Shown here: one piece after another, positions 11,201 through 23,200 of the stretch
Numbering within the stretch: the first letter of the stretch is position 1
Layout: each line of letters starts with the position of its first letter
Assembly (NCBI GenBank): GCA_963971535.1
Contig: OZ020601.1
Span: forward strand, 22,230,191 to 22,294,190
DNA: 64,000 bases
Direction: 5' to 3'
Origin: Notolepis coatsorum
Taxonomy: Eukaryota > Chordata > Actinopteri > Aulopiformes > Paralepididae
Program-made: the position numbers and the translations under genes
The notes under the pieces: model-generated
Told to the model about the DNA's origin: nothing
What the model saw: the letters and a program-made list of their open reading frames with translations, nothing else
Databases searched by the model: none

Positions 11201-14200
11201 ATAAATACATTTATAAATCAGTACTACTGAGTAATAATGCTAATCTGATGTACAGTGTTTCCCCTGAAAAAAAATACAGCAGCTGTGCTGTGCCTCTAGG
11301 GGGGTCCGGGGGCATGCCCCCCCGGATTTTTTCATTTTTTTTTTCATTTTAAAGTTAAATGCATCAATCTGGTGCACTTTGAGAGCAAAATAAAGAGGCT
11401 AGATCTATGATGAACTTTGTGCTCAAAACACAAAATCTACTAGACTGCAGTGCTTTCTCCCTGCAGCCTTTTCCTCAGGTCAGTCTTTTACATTAAGCAC
11501 CCCCCACAGCCCAAATGAAATGATAAAAAATTAAAAAAATTCAAAATATAAAAATAAAATATATTTTTTAATAGTCTAGTTCATAGCAGCGGCGGTCCTA
11601 ATTCAGCAGCGTCGCAGTGCCGCTGCTGAATGCATATAGGGGAAACACTGGATGTATGTACAGTATTATTATGTACAGTGATACAGGTATAGAGACACTA
11701 TGGTAGTAAGTCATAGGCCAGCAGTATAACTAATAAGAGTAAGTATATTTACCTACTCTTTACAACACATATGCCCCACACAAAGCCCCATTTCATTCAC
11801 GTACACAACCCAATTATTATATAAAAAAAAAAAAAAAAGAAAAAAAAGGAGATTAAATATGTGGACAAAAAAAAATCATGTGATCTCCACCTTGGCTTGT
11901 TGAACAGATGTTATGAAATACGATATGTTTTCCAATTGAATCAGTAAGTAATTATGCACCAGGGCGGCTATGTGGTGTAGTGGGCAAGGCGCTCGCCACG
12001 AAATCTGGAGACGCTGGGCTTGCCTGTTCGAGCCCAGCGCTCCACATTTGCTTTCAGTTTAGCTGGTCGTCCGTACTAATACACATTGGCCGTATTAGGG
12101 GGTGGGAAACTGATGGGTGGGGATCGGGCGTTGTGGACAGCGACTCCTACAGGTCGGTTGGTGCGCCTGCGCAGTAGAATCAGGAAGTGTCGGGGGCAGC
12201 GTGAGCCTCCCACGCGTTACTCATCGCCACTGAGAGATCGAGCTGCGCAGGTGAAAAGATGTGACTGCTGTTACCTCAAGTACCGGAGGGGACTTGTGCT
12301 ATGTATGACTTAGTCCACATTGCAGCCGGCTTGTGGGAGGCAAGAAACAGCGTTCGTGACAGGGGAGGGTTGAATTGGATGATACGAAATTGGGATGGGA
12401 GAAAATATAGAAAATGGGAGAAAAAGTGGATAAAAAAAAAAGTAATTATGCACCACTGTCTGGGCTACTGTCACCTGAATTATGATTGAAGGTGAGGGAT
12501 TTGTTTAGTATCACAATATTATCTGCTATTTTGAACAATACTAAATACCAAATGCAATAACGAAAATAATAATGTTATGATCACACATTTGGAAATATAC
12601 TGGAAATGTCAACAAAAACTGACCAATCAGCTTCATTAACCGTTTCTGCGCCAAAAACGAGTTAACTTGTTATTGCTGTCCAATCGTTGAGTGCCAACAA
12701 CGAGTACTCGTTGTTGTGATCGTTATTTCTTTTATTAGCTATTTCCATTCATAATTCATCCAGCAAGGCTCTGGGAAACTAATAATAATAATAATAATGG
12801 ATTGGATTTATATAGCGCTCTTCGTGACACCCCAGAGACCCCAGAGCGCTTACAGAGTCCATTATTCGTTCATACACAGTCATACCGGTGGTGGTAAGCT
12901 ACAATTGCAGCCAGAGCTGCCCTGAGGCAGACTCACGGAAGCGTGGCGAATAATCAACGCCTACGGCCCCTCCGACCACCACCAACATTCATTCACATGC
13001 ATACACATTCATACGAGGCAAGTAGGTTAAGTGTCTTGCCCAAGGACACAACGGCAGTGGGATGGACATGGGCTTGAGCGGGATTCGAACCACCAACCAT
13101 TCGATCATTGGACGACCCGCTCTACCCCTGAGCCACGCCGCCCCACACAAACTCTGGCACTCTGTCTGAGATCGCAACGGCCCGATACCGCCCCGCCCCA
13201 TTTCCTGCATGCATGATGGAACATAATATATACCGATCATATGCATTTGAATTTTTAATTGTAGCGTGTATAGGGACGAAATGCCAATCGATTAAGTATA
13301 ATATGCATCGCGGCCTATAACTAGCGTTCTAGGAATTACCCCAAACCACTCTAAAACTATACTTATATTCACCACGGTATAAAACGACAATGTATGAATG
13401 GAAAAAAGATTACTTTCCCACATCTTGAACGATAGATACCCGATGTCGAATGGGCCATAGTATTGTAGATATAGCTATAATATTTGAATAGTTATAGCCC
13501 TGCAAACAAGGTGAGCGACTCCCACCGTTTACAGTGTTGGCGGTAGAGCTATAAGATGCTGATATTGCCGGGCAGATATTGTGTTAAATGTGATTAAATG
13601 TGGTCAAATGTTTCTTGCTTTTGGTTCGGTTTACTTTCACACCTCAAACAAACCGCTCCAGGGTTCACCTGGAGGAGGACCGAGACCACCTCAAACAAAC
13701 CGCTCCAGCGTTCACTTGGAGGAGGCCCAAGACCACCTCAAACAAACCGCTCCAGGGTTCACTTGGAGGACCAAGACCACCTCAAACAAACCGCTCCAGC
13801 GTTCACTTGGAAGAGGACCAAGACCACCTCAAACAAACCGCTCCAGCGTTCACTTGGAGGACCAAGACCACCTCAAACAAACCGCTCCAGGGTTCACTTG
13901 GAGGAGGACTAAGATCACCTCAAACAAACTGCTCCAGCGTTCACTTGGAGGACCGAGACCACCTCAAACAAACTGCTCCAGGGTTCACTTGGAGGACCGA
14001 GACCACCTCAAACAAACCGCTCCAGGGTTCACTTGGAGGAGGACCAAGACCACCTCAAATAAACCGCTCCAGGGTTCACTTGGAGGAGGATAGAGACCAC
14101 CTCAAACAAAGGTTCCAGGGTTTGATTCAACCAGACTATACAAGGCAGGTGTGAATGCACCCTTAGTGATGAGTTACCTTGCAGGTAAACACAGGGTTTT

Positions 14201-17200
14201 AACAGGTTTTAATGAAAGTTCTTATTTCATCTTATCTTAGTGGTGGGTTACCTTGCATGTGGCAGAACAGAAGGGAGCCAGATCCAGCACCAGGGGGAAG
14301 TCAACATGACGGTTCACCTTCCGTAGGTTCATCCCTGCCTAGAAACACAAACACAACACACATCAACACACATGTCTGCATGTGGCACACATAAGGATTA
14401 GGGATGTCCGATATTATCGGCCGATATTGGCATTAAAATGTGATGTCAGAAAATATCGGTATCGGTTTTCAAATAATTTTTTTTTTTTTTACATTTCTAT
14501 AACCTTTATTTACCCAGGCAAGCAAGAACAAATTCAGATTTTATTTATTGTCAAAAATATTCATAATGTTGTGTTAATTCCACAACAAGAGATATGTAAT
14601 GTTAATTACCTGAAATTATTCCATTTTGGGGGGGGCCCTGCATATATCAGTATCGGTTGATATCGGTATCGGAAATTAAGAGTTGGACAATATCGGTATA
14701 TCGTTATCGGTAAAAAAGCAAATATCGAGCATCACTAGTAAGGATACATTCAAGCTAGGACCGCCCCCCTCACAGCTAGGACCGCCCCCCTCACAGCTAG
14801 GATCGCCCCCTCACAGCTAGGACCGCCCGCCTCACAACTAGGACCGCCCCCTCACAGCTAGGCCCGCCCCCTCACAGCTAGGCCCGCCCACTCACAGCTA
14901 GGCCCACCCCCTCACAGCTAGGACCACCCCCCTCACAGCTAGGACCGCCCCCATCACAGCTAGGACCGCCCCCTCACAGCTAGGACCGCCCCCTCACAGC
15001 TAGGACCGGACCCTCACAGCTAGGACCGTCTCCTGACAACTAGGACCGCCCCCTCACAGCTAGGACCACCGCACCCTCACAGCTAGGACCGCCCCCTCAG
15101 AGCCCATTCATCGGTTGGTTTGGCCTTACTAGCGGAATTCGTAGGTTTGTTAGCTGCGCTGGTTGCAGGGGTACCAGCATTTATAGTTCCGTGACCCTTC
15201 TGCTAATCCCTCCTTCCTCCACATGAGAGCGAGGTAAATGTGCGGCTCGAGGCGAGTGAGCCAATCCCAGAGGTTACATGTTGGGAGATGAGCAGGTGGG
15301 CTGCTTGGCCTTTATGCTGAGACCAGTTACACCATCAGGACAGTCCTGGAAAACATGTGGCATAACCAGAGCACCAACAGAATGCAGAATTAGCGCTGTG
15401 CGATGCTCACCTGGTGGAAGCGCTTGAGGTGGAGTGTGATGACAGGAGGCAGGGAGGAGATCAGCATCTGTTTCCTGGCGCTGGTGTAGACCTTCTCTGC
15501 TTTCTTATCTGGTGCGTGGTAAGTGAAAAAGGTTAATTAACACTATGTGACTATACGCATGCAGCTCTAACATTGAACACAGGGTGAAGGATTAATGTAG
15601 GAAGTGGATGTAGGTTCCATAGCTAGGTTCCAGGTGACGAGAATCGGGTGTGTGGAACGGGAAGCAGGGACAGTTTTTGACAGTGTTAGTGCGTCAGTGT
15701 GGCTGGTGTGCGCAGTATATCATGGCGCGGTATATCATGGCGCGGTATATCATGGCGCGGTATATCATGGCGCAGTATATCATGTAGTGGGGGACTGTAC
15801 CATTTGAGGCTAAATAAGGGTGCTCTGCACAACTACCATAAAAGGGAGCGTTTTCCACAAATATGTATATTATTGGCCCATCTCTTGGGTCTTTGGAGTT
15901 TGATAGTATTAAATAATGTATCAATGTATATCATGCAATGTTAAAATAGGTGAATATTTGTGTAGCGATGGTGTCACCTGGACATGAGGCTCCACCACAG
16001 ACAGGGAGCGAGCTGCTCTTACTGGAGGAGCCGCTCTTGCGGAGCTGCTTCTGCCTGCGCTCCGTGCAGCTCTCACACAGCAGCTTGTTGTTCCCCATCA
16101 GCAGCTCTACGGAGGTGAACTGGTGGAGGCAGGACTGGATGGAACACTCCTTGGAGCAGGGTGTGTAGCTGTGGGACAGTGCCTGGAACGCCCCCTGGTG
16201 GTGGTGGTGGTGGTGATGGTGGTGCTGATTGTCGCGGGGGTTCTGCTGCTGAGCGTCTCCCTGCTGCTCCGGGGGGGAGTGCGTGGACGGGGAGCAGTCC
16301 CCGGGGGAGGGGGCGAGGTTCATCTTAGAGACGGCGCTGACGAGCTGCTCCACCACCCCGCCCTGCCTGGGGGAGGGGGCCAGCGAGGGGCAGGGGGCGG
16401 GGGAGGTCGAGGTGGAACCTCGGGCGTGGTGGCCGGAGGAGGGCCTCGGGGTCCACTCGCTCTCTGAGGCCTCGCTGTCTGCGTCGTTGCTGCTGTCCTG
16501 AGGGCCAGAGTCTTTCTCGCTGCCGTCAGAGAGGCTCCCGGCCGCCGCCATCCTGCACACGGAGATGCCACGAGCCGCGCCGCTGGCCACCGCCTCCTCC
16601 TCTGGCCGCTCCACAACGCAGCCCGCTCCCTTCTCCTCCAAGCAGCCCGGAGACCTCCTGCCCTGTGGCTTCTGATGGGGGAGAGTTGACGACATTACTT
16701 CATATCAATAATAACAACATGGTACACAAAGGAAAGGAAAGGCGCAGTTTTTTTTGGCCAAAATATCATCCAGAAATGGCCACTTTTCTGGGTGCCTGTT
16801 AACTCATTCAGTCGGGTTTTAATTGTTATTTCTTTTATTAGCTACCGTAATTCCTCTAATAGTAACCGGGTCTCAAATACAAGCCGGGTCTCTATTAATG
16901 GCCGGGTGCGCTCTTGAGCTAAGCAATTATAAGCCGGCCTCCTAATACAAGCCGGGTTACTAATATACTGAGCTGCATACTGAGCTAGTTACTTGATTTC
17001 ACTTTGAAAACGTTGAAATGACCAGTGACCACCTGTAATTGCACTGTTTACTATTTCATACAGTACTTGGTTTCAATAAATGAACCCAGTACATTTTACT
17101 GGGTTCAAACTGACACAAAATGTTGATTTATTCATTATGATCCGTTTGAAAATTTGAAATATAGGCCTCCCTCTTATACAGGCCTCCTCCTAATACAAGC

Positions 17201-20200
17201 CTGGTACCCGCTACAGTTGAAACAAATACAAGCCGGGGTTACTATTAGAGGAATTACGGTATATCCATTCATTTTCATCCATCCAGCCTGATGTCATCAT
17301 TGGGAATGGGTCTGAGCTCGCAATAGGGCAAATACCGCCGTTTCTTTTCTGGGACGATCTGAGCCATGCGGGCGGGGTTTAAATACTCCGGCAGGACTAG
17401 CGTTTACAACGTTACATCTGCGATGCTGCTCCCCCCCCCCCTTCATATGCAATGCCGGGCAATGTGGGACGGACCTCCATGAGCAGTATTTGGAATGGCG
17501 ATCAGATAATTGGATTATTTCTTTTGTATTACTTCACATACCAGGTAAGGACTCTATTATATATAAAATCTTGCGTTGATCTGATATTTCTTTCTACCCC
17601 GATCGAAGCTGTCTGTGTGTGTGTGTGTGGCTGTTTACCGTTGAGTGGGAGGAGGTGGCGGGGGGAGCGCCGCGCTACGAGGGCCATTTCATGTATGCAT
17701 GAGGAAGGATAATAATGATAATCTAGCGTTGATTTCAGGAAGATTCGATAATCAGGCGAAGAATTACAACGTGTTTAGTGTATTCCACTAAAGGGCTATT
17801 ATCGCGTCTTTTCCTGGGATTACTAAGAATCACCAAAACTATACTCATATTCAAAACGGTATAAAATGGAAATGTACAGATGAAAAAAACAATCTGTTTT
17901 GTGCATGTTGACTGGAAGCAACTCACTGACAATCGACGGGTGTATTAGACCCATAGCTATAATATAAGATATATTTTAAGCACTCGCAAGTGAACAAAGC
18001 GCCCCATTGACTTACAGCGCTGGCGTAATAGCGCCCTCTGGCGCCCCGACCCGTGGCGCAGAATGAGTTAAGACGTTAAGACAAAGGCCGTTGGTTGGGC
18101 TTAAACTACCCCAAAAACGTCTCAACATTGTGCAGTTGGTGATAGCTCTGAACTTTGTTGTTCCACAAAGTCAGCGTCCATCGGCACAACAACCCTAACA
18201 CACACACCACACCCCCACCCCCACACACATACACACACACAGGGATTAAAGCAAAAAATTATCTCCTGACTGAACTTTTTTTCAGGCCAAGTCATAATTA
18301 TTCTTATTTTAACCTCCACTGTTTTTTTTTTTAATAGCGTCAGCATTTTAACACTTTGGATGCCACGCCCGAGATATCTCGGGTTTACGCCCCGACCGTT
18401 CCATCACGAGATCTTTTTTTTTTCTTTTTTTTCTTATTAGCGATCTGAAATCATATTGCATCAAGCAAGCCTACCGTTGGATATCCAGGCAGCGCCGGCG
18501 CTCAGATGTGAAAAAAGCACCCCCTATCGTCTCCCAGATGGTAAATCACCTTTTTGGATTGGACTCAATGAAAGTGAATGGGAGAACGGATTTCTGACTC
18601 CACATTTGACTTCTCACTGATGTAACCGGGGTCTACCAGAGTTCATTCTGGAACCTTGGTGCCACGGCGAATATGTGTTATACTGTACACACGCTGGATC
18701 AATACAATTATCGGTTTTTCGAATGGTGATCAGGAATTGGAATATACCATTTGGATACCATCTGATGTCAGGTAAGGAATCTATGTTATCAGTCTTAGGA
18801 TAATCAGACTCGTTTTCACGGCGATATAAGCGTTTCCACTATATGTGATATTGCTGTTTCACTGTAAAAGCCATCAGGAAATAAGAGCAGCGATTATCAG
18901 CGAGCGGCACGAGCATGCGTGCGCACACATATACTATTGATCATCTAGCGTTTATTTGAAAACGATTCATAAATAGGCAGACAAATGACAACGTTCTGGA
19001 ATATTCCAGTAAAAGACAATTATCATCATAGGGGTTTTTTCCGCGAAAACGAGTGATTTTCAAAATGCTATCAAACGGAAATGAAGCGATAAAAAAACAA
19101 TCTGCCTTGACAATGTTGACTGGAAAATGAGTCTTTGATAAGCGACGGGCAGATTAGACACATAGCCATAATTTAAAACATAGATTAGGCGATATTAAGT
19201 TAACCCTTTATTCGCCAATGACGTGTTCCCACGTCATTCTCCGCCATGCGTAATCTGCCAATGACGCCGTAAGGCGTCTTTGAGATCAATATTTCTAAAT
19301 ATCAAAAAATCAGTGATAGCAATCATATTTTACCCACGGAGACTTGAGATCTCCTGTTGATCTCCTCTCAACTCTCCAACGGTTCAAGAGCGCCATCTGG
19401 TGGCCGATCGCCCAAACAGGAAGTGACGCGCCGGAAGTGGTGCTCATCCATATTCGGTCCGGGCACTCGCTATCGTTAGCGGGACTCTAGCTCGACACAC
19501 TGGACAGCGATCAGTTGCCAATAACTCGATAAACAACTGATTTGGACGTATATACTATTACCGTAATTCCTCTAATAGTAACCGGTATTCAATTAAAAAC
19601 CGGGTCTCTATTAAGGGGAGACACTGCAGGTGAATAGGGTAAAAAAATTAACTAATAGATATCACAATGAAACTTCCCCAGTTGATTACTTATATTAAGA
19701 CAAGACTTTTTTGTATTACATGTTTTCTGAAATTGTATGTTTAAATATGCAAATGAGGCATGATCTACTTAAATATGCACTAATTTGCATATAATTCCAG
19801 GACAGAAATCTGAACATTGGATAAAGCCATTTTCAAACTTATAGTTTCATTTTGTTGACATATTAGAGCCAAAGGTTATTACAGAGGGGATTTTGGATAT
19901 CTCTTTTTATCACTCCATAAATCAGAAAATACTCCATTCAGTCAATTTTTATGGTAAAATTCCATATTTCGCCATGTTTTTAGGAATAAAATGTGATATA
20001 AATCAGGGTATGAATGCGATATCAACAAACCCTTCTGTAAATACATTCAGAACATAGATATGAATAGAACTGGAAGGTTTGGTGTATGTGAGTGCTACTG
20101 AAGTGGAGATTTCTGGCTCAGAGTATGAGGAAAAACTCTTAAAACTAATTTTTGGGAAAACGCCTTCAAAGTTCTGTATTGTAAAATGCCATACTTTTTT

Positions 20201-23200
20201 TTTTAAACAGATATTTACAAACACAATACCTAATCAAACCATTAGTAATAGACAACCTAAACACATGCCTGATAACTGAATAATAATAATGTTATTGAAC
20301 TGAACATAACTACACACAGGCTACAAACAGTGTAGTACAGTGTAGTACCCCCTAATAGGCAAAACATATTTGAATAGATATCACTATGAAACTTTCCCAA
20401 TTTGTTATGTACATATAAACTAAGAAAAAATATATTGCAAGTTTTCTGAAATGTATGTTTATATATGCAAATGAGGCAAATGATGTAAAATAAACAACTA
20501 AATGTGTGTTATTGACGTTTTATTGTCACTAGTTTCATAGAAGACATGTTTAGGAAGCAAAATATAACAAAATCTCAAAATCAACAAAAAAAGTATATTT
20601 GACTATTCACCTGCAGTGTCTCGCCTTAACACTTTGGCTGCCAGGAGCCGTGTTAAAGCGTCATTCCCGGCCATGCTCAAGTTGCCGAGGACGCTTTACA
20701 GCGTCTTTAATATCAATATTTCAAAAATCTGGAATCGGATTCATATTTCCCCTCCGCTGGCCTGAGATCCACCAGGAGGACCCACTGAGCTCTCTGGCGG
20801 TTCAGGAGCGCCATCTGGTGGCCGATCGGCGCAATCGCTTAACAGGAAGCGCAGTAGAGGTTTTGCTGGTCGGCCGTATTACTTCCGGGCACTCGGTATA
20901 GGTTCCGGCACTCTAGCTCGTCACACTACATAGCGATCGATTGCCAATAACTCGATAAACAACATGATTTGGACGTATATACCATTATACAAGCTGGAGA
21001 TGGACCGGGTAAATCGCCATCCCATAATGATAAAATTTCTACTCTACGATGATCGCCCAACGGCGCGCGGAGACTGGGGTGAGTTTTAGCGTGTAAAATT
21101 ACCGTCTTCGATACTAGCTGCTATTATCAACATTTGACCCACATTAGATGATTGGTATAACGCTGCCCACGGAATTATAAACGCCCCCTCGCCCATCCGG
21201 TCAACATCAGATGACGTGTAGTAACTTCTAGAAGTACGTCTAGTTGGAATTTTTTATATCGCGCTGATTGCCATCAAACTGTATTTCATCATCAATATAA
21301 TGCATTTGGGGCTATATATCACGTTCTGGAGAAAGCTGCAGAAAGAGATGAAAACATACTTACCGTACTTTTCGGACTATAAGCCGCGGCTTTTTCCCCC
21401 ATTTTTCGACCCTGCAGCTTATATAACGGTGCGGCTTATATGTGGACAAAACCCGAAAATTTAAATATTGCTTTTTTTACTGCATTGAAATGTTATTTAT
21501 CTGGTCCCTTATTTGCTAAACTTAATACAACTTGTAAATGAGTTAATGTTATTTGTCCGACAGTATTGTGTCCCAATGGGAGTCACTCTGTAGAGGTGGG
21601 AACTTAAAGCTCAATATAAGAACGGCCATGCACCACCACTCACAGAATCGAGAAAGAGCAATCAATCTGTCAATCCTTTCCGTGTCCGGGCCGGGTGAGG
21701 TTTCCCGTGTTGAGTCAAATTAAGCCGCAGGCTCCACTCCTTACATATGGTAATTAAACATTAAAACACATGCGGCTTATAGTCCAGTGCGGCTTATATA
21801 TGTACACATCATTCAATTTAGCTGCTGCGGCTTATAGTCAGGTGCGGCTTATAGTGCGAAAAGTACGGTATACATGATTAGACCATACTTTACTATGAAT
21901 ATGTGAATGAAAAAGTTTAACGTTGCTACACAATGAACAATACATATAGGACTTTGAATGGGCCCTAATAATGGCAATGTAGCAATAGAATTTAAAAAGT
22001 TATAGCGCTGCAAAGAAGGGGACTTTCTCCATGTTAAATAGAGCCGGCAACCTACGGTTGATAATGAATTTAACCCATGGCAGCCAAAGTGTTAATGACC
22101 GGGTGCGCTATTGAGCTAAGCAATTATAAGCCGGCCTCCTAATACAAGCCGGGTATATTTTGTTATTGTTGTTATATGCTGGCCTGGCTGTGCAGTAAAT
22201 ACCATATAATGGTATGTGTTAATGTTTACCAAGAGAGTAAGCCTACCTCAGAATTGTATAAAACGAAGTTATTATTATTATTATACCAGTATTGTGATTG
22301 CACTATTTTACTTTATTTTACTTTTTTTGACCACCTGTAATTGCACTGTTTACTACCGTATTTCATACAGTACTTGGTTTCAATAAATGAACCCAGTACA
22401 TTTTACTGGGATCAAACTGACACAAAATGTTGATTTATTCATTATGATCCGTTTGAAAATTAGAAATATAGGCCTCTCTCTTATACATGCCTCCTCCTAA
22501 TACAAGCCTGGTATCCGCTACAGTTGAAACAAATACAAGCCGGGGTTACTATTAGAGGAATTACGGTATACAACCTGGAAATGGATCGCATATATCAACA
22601 TCCCATAATCGAGAACTTTCTGCTCCACGCTGACCACCCAACGGTCAGAGGAAGATGCGGTAAGTTTCAGCGTGTTTGAATATTATGATCCATATAAACT
22701 GCTGTGATCTATGTATCGCCCATACTAAATAAATGATTTAACGTCGGCCACGGACTTATAAACCCCCCCCCCCCCCCCTCCGGTCACCAGCAGATGATGA
22801 GGCAGGACGTTTAGGACCTTGTACAATTGAAAGTTTTAATATGACGTCAATCGGTATCAAACTACATTTGATGATGTAATATTATGTATTTATAGCTATA
22901 ACTCGCGTTCTGCAGAATGCTACAGAAAACGATAAAAACATATTTATACTTTAGACCGTATTTTAGTATGAATATGTGAATGAAAAAGTAGAACGTTGCT
23001 ACATCCTAAACGATAGTTACTTGACGTTGAATGGGCCATAGTAATGTCAATTTAGCAATACAATTTAAAAAGTTATAGCCCTGCAAAGAAGGGGAACATC
23101 TCCATAGACTTACAGTGGTGGCAGAGAGGGGATTAAGATCAGAATAATCCCTGGCAGATAAAGGGTTAACATTGGAGTGGGTTTGGGCATCAAGGGGGTA

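Larger units (their letters stand above)
19561..22566 (+). mobile_element. TA-flanked MITE (family E), third level of the nest
   Basis: TIRs are CCGTAATTCCTCTAATAGTA and, inverted, CCGTAATTCCTCTAATAGTA, with TA at 19559-19560 and 22567-22568, as for Tc1/mariner-type elements. The unoccupied site is visible in the family B copies (about 32840-32860 and 56880-56900), which confirms a TA duplication. It is itself split at a TTAA (19611-22095) by two TTAA elements. Confidence 0.88.
19204..23165 (+). mobile_element. TTAA element family C, second level of the nest
   Basis: TTAA at 19200-19203 and 23166-23169. TIRs are CCCTTTATTCGCC and, inverted, CCCTTTATCTGCC. Perfect hairpins are AATGACGTG-TTCC-CACGTCATT (19217-19238) and GACGCC-GTAA-GGCGTC (19263-19278). 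It is split by the TA element at 19561-22566. The remaining length of about 950 bp matches its relatives. An exon-like stretch ([18 protein letters not shown]) ends at GTAAGT near 22660. Confidence 0.87.

Noticed and set aside
11962-12040. tRNA-like box A and box B pairs (also 12780-13145, 33853, 34564, 35586, 37099)
   Set aside because: They head SINEs with long non-tRNA bodies and A-rich or ATT tails; not tRNA genes.
13581-14154. Plus-strand ORFs of 104-184 codons
   Set aside because: Translation of the minisatellite in three frames, antisense in a usp45 intron.
13640-15100. Regularly spaced repeats resembling a CRISPR array
   Set aside because: Direct tandem units without unique spacers, in a eukaryotic intron.
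16123-16616. ORFs antisense to or out of frame with the large usp45 exon
   Set aside because: Shadows of the GC-rich coding exon; the usp45 frame joins its neighbours in phase and has conserved motifs.
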